Shown: positions 33,409 through 41,293 of the stretch, piece by piece
How positions within the stretch are numbered: position 1 is the stretch's first letter
Layout: every line of letters begins with the position of its first letter
Source: a bacterium HR33
GTDB lineage: Bacteria; Gemmatimonadota; Gemmatimonadetes; Gemmatimonadales; GWC2-71-9
Direction of reading: 5' to 3'
Length of the DNA: 64,000 bases
NCBI GenBank assembly: GCA_002923375.1
Contig: BEIJ01000001.1
Span: 806,001 to 870,000, forward strand
Notes under the pieces: generated by a model
Databases searched by the model: none
What the model was told of the DNA's origin: nothing
What the model saw: only the letters and a program-made list of their open reading frames with translations
Program-made: the position numbers and the translations under genes

Positions 33409-34913
33409 CGTCCCGAAGGCCCCCGGGGCATGCGGAGCACCGCCGCCGGCAACCCGGAGCCGCGGGCCCCGCCCCGGAGCACGATGGTCACTCGGGTAGC
33501 GAGCCTAAGTTGATCCCAGCTCACCGCCGCCGCATCGGGGCGATCCCGATCCTCGGCGTAGCGGCCTAATTCTAAGCCAAGCTCCACGCGATCGGAGGGA
33601 CGGTACTCGACGGCTGCTTCCAAAATCCCGAGCGCCGATTCGTTGAACCGTAATTCCAGGGGACGGCGTAAATAAGAGCCGTATAACGAGAGGGTGAAGT
33701 CGCTACCCGAATGGTAACTGACTTTACCCTCCACTCCCCCCGCGCCGGCTCCGGGCCCGAGCTCCAGAAAATAGTTCGCACTCGCCGCAAGACGGCGATC
33801 GCGATAGCCGGCACCCAGCGACCCGCGCCACCCGCGGTCCGACGTTTCAACCAGCAGCGGGCTCGCCGCGCCGGTCGGAGCATAGCGGTAAACCTCGCCC
33901 CCCGCTCTCACACTAATGAACCTCCCCAGGCTTACGCTCAGGTTACCCGAGAGCGCGTTGTACGGGACCGGAGTGAACGCCGGCCAAACGCTCCAGAGTT
34001 CGAAGTACGGCCGGTAGCGGCGCGCCCCGAGGTCGGCGATCAGCCAATCTTCCGGGGCGAAGCTCAGACGCGCTTCCGCGCTGCCCCACCATCCCATGCC
34101 TAAGTCGTAGTCCGCGCCGAAAGAAAATCGAAAATCCCCAGGGAGCGCGGCCCAGAGATCGAGCCCCACACGCTCCCCCGCCAAGTAACGCGGCCCGGGG
34201 TCGAACTCTCTCTCGTAGGTTCCTCGGAGTACCAGCGCCCCCTGCCTGAGGCCCAACTGGATGCCTCCGAGCAGCTGCCGCCTGCGGGGCCGGAACTCGT
34301 TCAGCGGATTCAAAGCCGGGCTTAAGACCGGCAGCGAGCTCCCGCGAGCCAGGATCCAACCGCCGTAACCTGTCAACTCCAGCCCCAAGCGGCTCACCTC
34401 CAGACCGGCGCGGATACCGTCCAGGCCCCGAAGTCCGAAACGCGAAGCGACGTATTGGCGTCCCGCCCGGAAGTCCCAGTTGCCCGCGGCAAGGCGAGCA
34501 TATCCTTCCACCAACCGCAGCGCCGGGGTCGAGCCGGGCCAAGACTCTCCCGATCCCGGGTCGAATGCCGCAAGGGAGGCCGCATGAAAACTCAAGCCGC
34601 CGACTCCCAAACCCCAAACGCTGCCCCGAGCGGAGGTGGTCCACGGATGGGCTCGCAGGGGCTTTCCGGGGCGGAAGTAGTAACAGTATTGAGCGCCGGG
34701 AAAACACCTCAGTGCGAAACCGTCGGGGGTTGCCGGTCCCCCGTAGGCGCTGGTGACCGCTTGCGCGGCGAGAATGCTGTCGGCTTGCCACCCACGGTAA
34801 GCAACCGACTGAAATCGAGAGTCGAGCTCCACTCTGAACTGCTGGCCGAAGAGGGGATGCGCGACCGCGATCGCCAGTGCCGCAGAAAGCCGTATGCGGC
34901 GCACTGGGATCAT
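33405..34913 (-). CDS. Outer-membrane beta-barrel of a porin-cytochrome complex
   Basis: The 502-aa protein has a signal (SAALAIAVAHPLFGQ) and many alternating amphipathic strands through to LRLATRVTIVLRGGA. It contains pairs of aromatic-rich strands (RYRPYFELWSVWPAF, YEVYRYAP-like). It is flanked with 4-bp overlaps by a 20-heme and a 16-heme cytochrome, the arrangement of porin-cytochrome electron conduits such as MtrCAB or PCC, though sequence similarity to MtrB is not visible by eye. An enclosed periplasmic cytochrome passing electrons through this barrel is inferred. Cysteines in CFPGAQYCYYF near the N-terminus could form a disulfide. Start is ATG 34913. Confidence 0.75.
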   Translation of the reverse strand: MIPVRRIRLSAALAIAVAHPLFGQQFRVELDSRFQSVAYRGWQADSILAAQAVTSAYGGPATPDGFALRCFPGAQYCYYFRPGKPLRAHPWTTSARGSVWGLGVGGLSFHAASLAAFDPGSGESWPGSTPALRLVEGYARLAAGNWDFRAGRQYVASRFGLRGLDGIRAGLEVSRLGLELTGYGGWILARGSSLPVLSPALNPLNEFRPRRRQLLGGIQLGLRQGALVLRGTYEREFDPGPRYLAGERVGLDLWAALPGDFRFSFGADYDLGMGWWGSAEARLSFAPEDWLIADLGARRYRPYFELWSVWPAFTPVPYNALSGNLSVSLGRFISVRAGGEVYRYAPTGAASPLLVETSDRGWRGSLGAGYRDRRLAASANYFLELGPGAGAGGVEGKVSYHSGSDFTLSLYGSYLRRPLELRFNESALGILEAAVEYRPSDRVELGLELGRYAEDRDRPDAAAVSWDQLRLATRVTIVLRGGARGSGLPAAVLRMPRGPSGR

Positions 34914-36829
34914 GGGCGCTTCCCTCCAAGGAGGCGGGCTCGGAACGCGGCAGGTTCGGCCTGCAGATGGCAGACGGTGCATTCCCGCTCCTTGTGATGT
35001 TCGGCAGCCTGCGGGGCGTGGCAGGTGATGCAAAAGGCGCGGTCGGGCAGTAGGCGCGCTACAGTCTGTTGCCGGTGGCAGGCATCGCAGCCGGTGTGCG
35101 CCTCGGCCGGGGGAGCGTGGGCGGCGGCGACGTCTCCCGCCCCGTGACAGGTGGCGCAAGCGCGGTTCGGGGAGTGGTGATCGTCATGGCAAGCAGTGCA
35201 GCTTTGCACTTCTCCCGATGGCTCGAGAGAAACCGGCTGAGTGTGGCACTCCGGGCAGCGAACTCCGGAGTGCGCGCTGTGCTCGAACCGTACCTCTCTG
35301 GCCCGTTCTCCGTGACCGGCTATGGCGAACCGGGCGAGGGCGGCTAGAGGGCGCTCCAACTCCTCTCCATGACATCTCCGGCAATCGGTTGCGGCAGGAT
35401 CGCGGTGATGGCACGCCTGGCAGCCGCGGGGCGGAACGAAAGTGAGGCGTCCGTGTCCGGTTCGCGTCTCGTGGCACGAGAGGCAACTGAGCTCGGCGTG
35501 GACGCGATGGGAAAAAGTGTCCTGGGTGAATTCCGGGAACCGTTCGAGCCTGGCGCTCCAAAGCTCGATGTCGCTTTCCGGTCCCGCGGGCTTGCGTCTC
35601 AAAAGCGGCGGAGAGAGAAGAAATCCCGCAGCTGGCGGCGAGGCGGCGCCGGTGTCGAACGGCATCGCTCGCTGGAGCCGCCGCCGCACCGCTGCGGGGA
35701 CGTCTTCCCGCCTGGATACCGCCTCATGGCATCCTACGCAGTCGCTGGCGTCCACCCGGGCGCGGTGAGGCTCGTGACACCAGTTGCACTGAGGTCCGGC
35801 CTGGCCGTGGCTACGGCCCACGTGGAATGGATGGACGCGCCAGTCCGCGTGACATTGGCTGGAGGTGCAGCTTCGCAGCGCTTCCCCGGGAGTAGCCTGC
35901 CGGTGGGGGTTGTGGCAGAGACCGCACCTTCCGTCGTGGGGATCGTAGGCCGGATCGAATTCGGCCAAGACCCGTTGCATCTCGTGGCAGGAGAGGCACT
36001 GGGGCATTCCCGGCACCAGGGTAGCGGCGGCGGAGTCCCAGGTCGCGAGGGGCGGGACCTCGGCGGTGAACTGGTGGCAGGTCACGCAGTGCAGGGCGGT
36101 TTGTCCCACCATGCTTCCCAGTTCGATGCCGGTGTCGGCGTGGCAGTTAGCCTGCGCGCAGGTCTGGTCCACCGGCATAAAGCGGTGCAGTTCCTGCCCG
36201 TGGCAGGTCACGCACATGATGTCCGCCAGGGCGCTGGAGTCCGACTCCAAGTGGGTACGGTGGCCCGCCGTCGCCGCTATCCTCTGCCAGATCTCCGCCC
36301 CGCTTCCGGTGATGTGGCACCGGGCGCAGACGTCGTTGGGCACCGGCGAGTGGGGGCCTATCTCCTCCGGCCGCTCGGCTACCCACAGGTAGAGTTGTCT
36401 CATGCTTGCGAAAATCGACTGCTGGTGGCAATCGTGGCAGGACAGCTGGTTGTGTTCGCTTTCGGCGAAACGCACGTACGCGGTAGTCATGACGTGGCAG
36501 CCGGTGCAGAAGTCGTTGTCGTGCTGCATGTAGTTCCAACTGGCCGTCCCCAAACCCGCGAAAGCAACCAGGACGAGCGCGGCCGCCGCCGCCATGGTCA
36601 GTTTTGCCTGCCGGGAACGACTTTGGAACCATGCGCCGATCTGCTGCCGCTTCTTCCAAGCAAGAAACAGCACCGCTACGGCCACTGCGGGTGCCAGAAA
36701 CAGGCCGGCGAGCTGGATCCACGGAGGGACTTCCTGCAGCAGAAAGCGCGCCACCGCCGCGGCGCCTCCAGGAAGAGGAGAGCGCACTACAACCGAATCC
36801 TGTATCGACGCTGGCAGCCAGGGGTTCAT
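34910..36829 (-). CDS. 20-heme membrane-anchored cytochrome with NapC/NirT-like N-terminus
   Basis: The 639-aa protein has two N-terminal hydrophobic helices (IQLAGLFLAPAVAVAVLFLA at about 38-57; LTMAAAAALVLVAFAGLG at about 77-94), then YMQHDNDFCTGCHVM and HNQLSCHDCHQQS, which match the heme entry of NapC/NirT quinol dehydrogenases. In total it has eighteen CXXCH plus two CX4CH (CAQANCH and CTSSQCH) sites. So a NapC-type quinol-oxidising head appears fused to a long multiheme wire. A hemeless spacer lies at about residues 385-435. It couples by a 4-bp overlap to the barrel gene. Function as a periplasm-spanning electron bridge is inferred. Confidence 0.87.
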   Translation of the reverse strand: MNPWLPASIQDSVVVRSPLPGGAAAVARFLLQEVPPWIQLAGLFLAPAVAVAVLFLAWKKRQQIGAWFQSRSRQAKLTMAAAAALVLVAFAGLGTASWNYMQHDNDFCTGCHVMTTAYVRFAESEHNQLSCHDCHQQSIFASMRQLYLWVAERPEEIGPHSPVPNDVCARCHITGSGAEIWQRIAATAGHRTHLESDSSALADIMCVTCHGQELHRFMPVDQTCAQANCHADTGIELGSMVGQTALHCVTCHQFTAEVPPLATWDSAAATLVPGMPQCLSCHEMQRVLAEFDPAYDPHDGRCGLCHNPHRQATPGEALRSCTSSQCHADWRVHPFHVGRSHGQAGPQCNWCHEPHRARVDASDCVGCHEAVSRREDVPAAVRRRLQRAMPFDTGAASPPAAGFLLSPPLLRRKPAGPESDIELWSARLERFPEFTQDTFSHRVHAELSCLSCHETRTGHGRLTFVPPRGCQACHHRDPAATDCRRCHGEELERPLAALARFAIAGHGERAREVRFEHSAHSGVRCPECHTQPVSLEPSGEVQSCTACHDDHHSPNRACATCHGAGDVAAAHAPPAEAHTGCDACHRQQTVARLLPDRAFCITCHAPQAAEHHKERECTVCHLQAEPAAFRARLLGGKRP

Positions 36830-36867
36830 CTGTTATCCAGCCTCTTGAAATCGGCATCAGTCGAAAC

Positions 36868-36908
36868 TAACCGGCTCCGCCCACTTGGTAAGTGAGGGGA
36901 GCCGGTTA
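36868..36908 (-). terminator. Hairpin terminator after the 9-heme cytochrome gene
   Basis: TAACCGGCTCC (36868-36878) and GGAGCCGGTTA (36898-36908) form a perfect 11-bp stem with an inner CACTT/AAGTG pairing in the loop. It lies 18 bp downstream of the cytochrome stop and before the 20-heme gene. Only a short T-rich run follows (TAGTTT), so termination may be partial, allowing read-through to the three-gene set. Confidence 0.55.
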
Positions 36909-36926
36909 GAGACGAGCCTCCCCGGG

Positions 36927-38513
36927 CTACTGAGTCACCCGCCGCAGTCCCGGAGGAGGCGTGGCGCGGATCTCGAGATCGACTCCGGCGGGAACCGCCA
37001 GCCCGTATTCTTTGCTCACCGCATTGATGGAAGCGATCAGCAGCGCTTCGAGCAGGAACGGGTTGTGGACCCCTTCGCCCGCCGAGTAGTGGGCGCTGAA
37101 GGACCTGCCGAAGACCCGGCCGGAGGTCCAGAAGGAGCGGCTTTCGATCGCCGCCAGTTGCGCGTTCCAGATGGCGCCCTCGGCCACGGTCAGGACCTGG
37201 TCGTTCAGGTTGATTTGGTTAGAATCAGCCGCGGTTGTGGCCCGGGCCACCAGTTTGGGTAAGAGTCCGGCGTCGGTGCCGTCCATTTCCCGGTCCCCGT
37301 CGGTGTCGAACCAGAGCTGGTCCAGCAGGAACTCCAGGCGGCTCCGAAGCGCGGTGAAGGCGGATCGGGCCGACGCTTCGCTTCCGTGGCAGCCGGAGGT
37401 GGCGCACGCCTTGAAGTTGCGTTCCGACAAATCGCAGGGGCCCTCCTTGGGCAGGCCGTTCTGGTCCAAGCACTGGATGGCCTCGAAGGTGTGGCCCACG
37501 CTATGGAGCAGAAACTCGCCCGTAGCCTTGTCGGTGACCTCGAAGAAGGTCACGTGGCAAGTGGCGCAAAGCCTGCTGTTCGCGGAAGTGCCGTGAGTGC
37601 CGACTATCCGAGCAGTGTCGTACGCGAAACCGGGAGGATACCAGCCCACGTTTTCGCCGAGGAGCAACAAGCCTTGGGCTGCGTGGGGTCCACGGAACGA
37701 AGGCGGCGTGGGCGTGCCGGTTCGGGAGTGGCACCGGATGCACAGGTTCTCCCGGCTGGGGATGCTCACCGACGCCCGCAGCTGGTGCTCGTACGGGCTC
37801 CCGTGGGGGTTGTGACAGGTGGCGCAAACTATCCGCTGATTCTCGGTCCCGCTCTTCTCCAGATAATTAGCGCTACTACCGAAGGTAGCAGCAATCGCCG
37901 TCCGCCCCTCGTGGCAGGGCGCGCATTCTGCCCGGCTTGCCGCGATGTTGAAGCCCGGGCCGGAACCGTGGGCAGACTCTCTCCACTGTTCCACGAATGG
38001 GGTATGGATTCCCGAGTGACACTCACCGCAGCCGCTGGTGAGACCGGTATCAACCTTGATCGTAGCTAGCGGCCAGTTCTCCCGCGACGGAGCCTGCACG
38101 TGGGCAAAGCCGGGACCGTGGCAAGACTCGCATTGTACGTCGAAATAGACCGAATCCTGCTTCACGTGATAACCAGCGGCCACGGTCACCAGGTTGCCCC
38201 TCTCGTTAGTCGTGTGGCAGGAATAACAAAACGACTCCGCGTGACCGGAAGCTTCCAGATCGGCGTAGGCATTCGCGTGTTTGGTTTCGGACCAAAGGCG
38301 CTGGAAGCTCACATGGCAGTTTCCGCATGTGGTTTGCTTCTCGGCCGGGCGGTAGTAACCCAGAAAACCGGATGCGCTATCCAGGGGCTGATTGAACAGT
38401 TCCCGGTCCCTAAAGACGATTCTTTCGTCTATACAGCCGTAACCCGCGCCCAAGATAATCAGGACCACCGGAAGCCCTCGGGCGAGCTTGCGCCAGGTGT
38501 CGGATTGCATCAC
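36927..38513 (-). CDS. Nine-heme cytochrome c lipoprotein with acidic DxDGD loop
   Basis: The 528-aa protein has a lipoprotein signal (LPVVLIILGAGYGC). It contains eight CXXCH (CGNCH, CYSCH, CESCH, CGECH, CAPCH, CATCH, CIRCH, CATCH) and one CX4CH (CATSGCH) heme sites. A calcium-loop-like DTDGDREMDGTD occurs near residue 415, followed by a hemeless C-terminal third. The early hemes with CESCHGPGFAH resemble the cytochrome c554/octaheme class. GTG 38513 or ATG 38510 can start translation; both have GGAGG upstream. The lipid anchor and barrel neighbours suggest a terminal electron-accepting partner at the outer membrane. Confidence 0.85.
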   Translation of the reverse strand: MMQSDTWRKLARGLPVVLIILGAGYGCIDERIVFRDRELFNQPLDSASGFLGYYRPAEKQTTCGNCHVSFQRLWSETKHANAYADLEASGHAESFCYSCHTTNERGNLVTVAAGYHVKQDSVYFDVQCESCHGPGFAHVQAPSRENWPLATIKVDTGLTSGCGECHSGIHTPFVEQWRESAHGSGPGFNIAASRAECAPCHEGRTAIAATFGSSANYLEKSGTENQRIVCATCHNPHGSPYEHQLRASVSIPSRENLCIRCHSRTGTPTPPSFRGPHAAQGLLLLGENVGWYPPGFAYDTARIVGTHGTSANSRLCATCHVTFFEVTDKATGEFLLHSVGHTFEAIQCLDQNGLPKEGPCDLSERNFKACATSGCHGSEASARSAFTALRSRLEFLLDQLWFDTDGDREMDGTDAGLLPKLVARATTAADSNQINLNDQVLTVAEGAIWNAQLAAIESRSFWTSGRVFGRSFSAHYSAGEGVHNPFLLEALLIASINAVSKEYGLAVPAGVDLEIRATPPPGLRRVTQ

Positions 38514-38575
38514 GGCAACCTCCTTGTCGTGCCACGGGTACCCGCGCCTAGCATACAGGAGGGACCCTGAAGATT

Positions 38576-38586
38576 CACTTAAAGTG
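38576..38586 (-). promoter_or_regulatory. Palindromic operator upstream of the 9-heme cytochrome
   Basis: CACTTAAAGTG is a perfect palindrome 63 bp upstream of the GTG start, with -10-like TATGCT 37 bp before it. The same geometry with a compensatory outer base-pair swap is found upstream of the island porin (23135-23145). Confidence 0.45.
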
Positions 38587-38598
38587 CCATTAGCCCCG

Positions 38599-38698
38599 CC
38601 TCAGAACGCTGCGGTAGTACCCAGACTCAGCTGGAACTGGTCCCGCTCCCGATCCCAGGTGGCCTCCAGAAAAAGCCTCACGTTGCGCCGCAGCTGAT
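38599..38698. repeat. Parent copy of the duplicated heme-barrel 3' end
   Basis: This segment, the last roughly 33 codons of the heme-barrel gene, matches 23158-23257 with three differences over about 98 bp. Here it is part of an intact gene. The intergenic DNA and cytochrome 5' end beyond it also resemble 23040-23157 but are more diverged. Confidence 0.9.
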
Positions 38699-39812
38699 AT
38701 CCCCCGCCCGCTGTGAAGGTCTCGTAGCGAGTGACATCCCCGGGCCCTCCGAGCCGCACGTCCAGCAGCGGCCGATCGCTCCATACCCGATTGTACAACC
38801 CCACGGCATACCAGCGGCTCCCCGGCGGCCGCACCAGCAGTTCCGCAAAACCACCTTGGGTTACAGCCTCGGGCTCCGAAAGTTGGAAGGTGGGCCGGTC
38901 GTCTTTTCGGTAAACGTACTGGAGGTTCAATTCCAAAGGACCGCCGGAAATCGTGGCGTCTCCTCCCAACATCCAAAGCCGGTTCCTGATCTCGCCCTGC
39001 TCTCCCAGATCTCGCGTCTGGCTTCCGCGATATCCCAGAGCACCGAGACGGAAGCCCGGTAAGATCTCCCGGCTCAAGTGCGCCACAAAGCTTTTCCCCG
39101 CATCGTCGTCCAACCGCCGATTGGATCCGGCGGGTACCCGGCCGTTGCCGTTCACGATCTCCCCGCTGATGGTAAAGCCGGCAAAGTCGGCAATGACCAT
39201 GACTCCACGGTCATAAGTGAAATCCGCCGGCTGGTCGCCCACGCGGGCCCTATAGATCGCGTAGTCCTGGTAGGTGAGCCGCAGTTCCCGCTTGAACAGG
39301 GGATCCGATACCTGGAACTGGCCGACCGCAACGTCCACCGGAAGTCCCCCGACATCGTTGAAGTAGAGGTAGGCGTCTTCGATGCCGCCGACTTCGCCCC
39401 GCTCGAAAAGGAAGAAGTAAAAGTAGTACGAGATGTTGTCCGAAATCGGACCGCCGGAAAGAACTTTCAAGTTATACGGCATCTGGAGATCGGTGGCGGC
39501 GCGACCGTCGGCGTACAATTGCGCGTAGGCGTCCAATCTTATGGCCAAGGGTAGCTCCCGCATCAAGCTCATCAACGGATCGCCGGCAGGCACCGAGTCC
39601 CGCATCCTTTCGCCCGCTGCGAATCTGAAACCGTTGGCCGCAAACTGCTCCCCAAAAGCGCTGAGAGCGGGTATCGGATTGTGGCACAGATTGCAGCTCA
39701 CCCCGTAGCGCCTGGCGAAGGCGGGGATGCGACCTTCGTCCGCCGCCAAAGCATCGCAAGCTCCGGCCAGAAGAAAAACCAGTGCGCCCACTAGCAGTGA
39801 ATCTCGCGTCAT
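38601..39812 (-). CDS. Outer-membrane barrel with N-terminal heme c site
   Basis: Starting at ATG 39812 (GGAGGAATT upstream), the 403-aa protein has a signal (LLVGALVFLLAGACDALA) and then one heme motif in RRYGVSCNLCHNPIPALSAF. The rest is a beta-barrel: SYYFYFFLFERGEVGGIEDA, strands such as LELNLQYVYRKDD and a C-terminal LFLEATWDRERDQF...TTAAF. A single heme at the inlet of a barrel recurs in uncharacterised proteins beginning ARRYGVSCxxCH. Its role may be to accept electrons from periplasmic cytochromes. Its 3' end is partly duplicated at 23158-23257. Confidence 0.82.
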   Translation of the reverse strand: MTRDSLLVGALVFLLAGACDALAADEGRIPAFARRYGVSCNLCHNPIPALSAFGEQFAANGFRFAAGERMRDSVPAGDPLMSLMRELPLAIRLDAYAQLYADGRAATDLQMPYNLKVLSGGPISDNISYYFYFFLFERGEVGGIEDAYLYFNDVGGLPVDVAVGQFQVSDPLFKRELRLTYQDYAIYRARVGDQPADFTYDRGVMVIADFAGFTISGEIVNGNGRVPAGSNRRLDDDAGKSFVAHLSREILPGFRLGALGYRGSQTRDLGEQGEIRNRLWMLGGDATISGGPLELNLQYVYRKDDRPTFQLSEPEAVTQGGFAELLVRPPGSRWYAVGLYNRVWSDRPLLDVRLGGPGDVTRYETFTAGGGYQLRRNVRLFLEATWDRERDQFQLSLGTTAAF

Positions 39813-39954
39813 TGTGCAATTCCTCCACGAACCCGCCGTAACCTGGACCCGAACGACGCCCGGCAGCTGGGCTACCGTGCGCTCAACCCGAACGCCAAAA
39901 GTAACCATGATGAGTAAACGAACAATTAAGATTCGCGCAAAGAAACAGCAGCAA

Positions 39955-40761
39955 TCACCGCGGCAAGCGGACCGCCATCCCCGCGCCCACAAACCAGTCG
40001 GAAGCCGCCCGGTTCAACCCCACCCCGGCGCTGGCATCCAGCTGGAAATTGTCACTAAAACGGTAGGTGAATCCGCCGTCCAGAGAGTGCGAATCGGCAC
40101 TTCCCTCCTCGACTCCGAAGGTCCCGAAAGACTCTACGAATATCCCCAGCGCCCGGTTGAGCGAGATTCCCAAGGCCACCGTATAAATCACGTCCACCAG
40201 CGCCGTGCGCCTGCCGCTTCCGTCGTCCACAGTGGTCCACCCCGATCCCAAGTTGTAACCCAGGGAAATCCGCTGGCTGATCGCGTTGGAAAACGCCAGG
40301 ACCAGACTGGGATCCGCTCGCTCGCTGCTCAAGCCCTCGGCGCCGGTGGGTATGGACAGGTGCCCGATAACAGCCATCTCGGGTATCGCCGCGCGCCCAT
40401 CCCAAAGCCGGTACTTGAAGCCCAGCTCCATGTCGCCCAGGCCGGAAGTGCCGGGAGACTGACCTTCGGTGTGCACGCTCTGAAATCCGCTAAAACCCAC
40501 CCGCCCTTCCAGCCGCTCCAAGATCCCCACCCGAACGAGCAGACCCGGCACGGTATGGGTACTGACCCGAGCGCCCCCGTCGAGCTCGTGTGCCCAGCTC
40601 CAGCCAGCCTCGAGCTGCACGAATGCCACGGGCACTATGCCAGTGGACTCGGTCTGGTCCGGCCGATCGGTCACCAGCGGGCCGGGACCCGCGGGAGGAA
40701 ACTGGCCGTGGACCCAACGGGGACAGATGGAAAGGAGGCAGACTAGGACAAATGGTCGCAA
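39955..40761 (-). CDS. Phenol_MetA_deg-type outer-membrane protein
   Basis: The 268-aa protein has a signal (RPFVLVCLLSICPRWVHGQ) and VTDRPDQTESTGIVPVAFVQ at its start, the hallmark of transporter-like barrels in the MetA-pathway-of-phenol-degradation family (PF13557). Strand motifs include LLVRVGILERLEGRVGF, LGDMELGFKYRLW and DGGFTYRFSDNFQLDASAG. The substrate is unknown; such proteins often sit near respiratory or efflux genes. It is the first gene of the minus-strand barrel/cytochrome set. Confidence 0.78.
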   Translation of the reverse strand: MRPFVLVCLLSICPRWVHGQFPPAGPGPLVTDRPDQTESTGIVPVAFVQLEAGWSWAHELDGGARVSTHTVPGLLVRVGILERLEGRVGFSGFQSVHTEGQSPGTSGLGDMELGFKYRLWDGRAAIPEMAVIGHLSIPTGAEGLSSERADPSLVLAFSNAISQRISLGYNLGSGWTTVDDGSGRRTALVDVIYTVALGISLNRALGIFVESFGTFGVEEGSADSHSLDGGFTYRFSDNFQLDASAGVGLNRAASDWFVGAGMAVRLPR

Positions 40762-40799
40762 AAAGGCTCGCCGCAGATTAGGTGTTCACAACTACAATA

Positions 40800-40813
40800 T
40801 TAGGGTTCCCTAA
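40800..40813. promoter_or_regulatory. Palindrome upstream of the MetA-type barrel gene
   Basis: TTAGGGTTCCCTAA is a perfect 14-bp palindrome 39 bp before the start of the barrel gene on the minus strand. TTAGG/CCTAA halves recall DtxR/IdeR boxes, also seen near feoAB. No other gene element is evident between 40762 and 41030. Confidence 0.35.
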
Positions 40814-41030
40814 ACTCCGCAAGGAGCCACTCCACCCAACCGGCTAGGGAGGCATTCCGAGGCCGCGAGCAGCAGCAACCTTACTCTGCGTGCGGAGGAC
40901 GGCAAAAGCCTTTCAAGCCGGGCCAAGAAACTAGTAGCGCAACTGAAGGCGGCAACCTGGCTAGGTTAAAGGAAATCTCACGGAACGCTCATCTGAACTT
41001 AGCGATCGCGCGTGTAGACTGGAGTTGTAG

Positions 41031-41264
41031 GCAACCAGAGGCCTGCTCGCAAGATCGGTAAGACAGAACGGAGGAGCCACCGGCGGGCAGATCGGTCCCT
41101 CCCTCAACGGCGTGGTGCGGCACCGGGGTGCGGACTTTGTGCGCCGCAAGCTGGCAGACCCGACGTTCAATAACGCCACCTCCATGATGCCCAACTTCGG
41201 CCTGAGCGCGGAAGAGATCGAGGCGCTCCTGGCATACCTGGCGACTTTGGGATCCGGTCGTTAG
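41031..41264 (+). pseudogene. Decayed class I cytochrome c (heme motif lost)
   Basis: The frame after the stop at 41028-41030 ends in SMMPNFGLSAEEIEALLAYL, the classic C-terminal Met-ligand region of a class I cytochrome c, preceded by GGQIGPSLNGVVRHRGADF. Where CXXCH should lie, the sequence reads LLARSVRQNGG without any Cys. There is no signal peptide or good start codon. It is best explained as a degenerate remnant, though a short frameshifted gene cannot be fully excluded. It lies 30 bp before the efflux-operon leader gene. Confidence 0.6.
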
Positions 41265-41293
41265 GATTAGACCCGACCAGCGGAGACCTCTAG

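Noticed and set aside
33405-34913. Assignment of the barrel as MtrB
   Set aside because: Gene context resembles porin-cytochrome loci, but the MtrB N-terminal CXXC motif is not present and strand similarity cannot be judged by eye.
31978-38513. CRISPR-like or tandem DNA repeats suggested by recurring CxxCH codons
   Set aside because: The periodicity is at the protein level (heme motifs); the DNA spacing is irregular and repeats are not identical.
39813-39992. N-terminal extension of the heme-barrel gene with a possible HMA-like stretch
   Set aside because: No CxxC metal motif, and a strong ribosome site plus signal peptide support the start at 39812.
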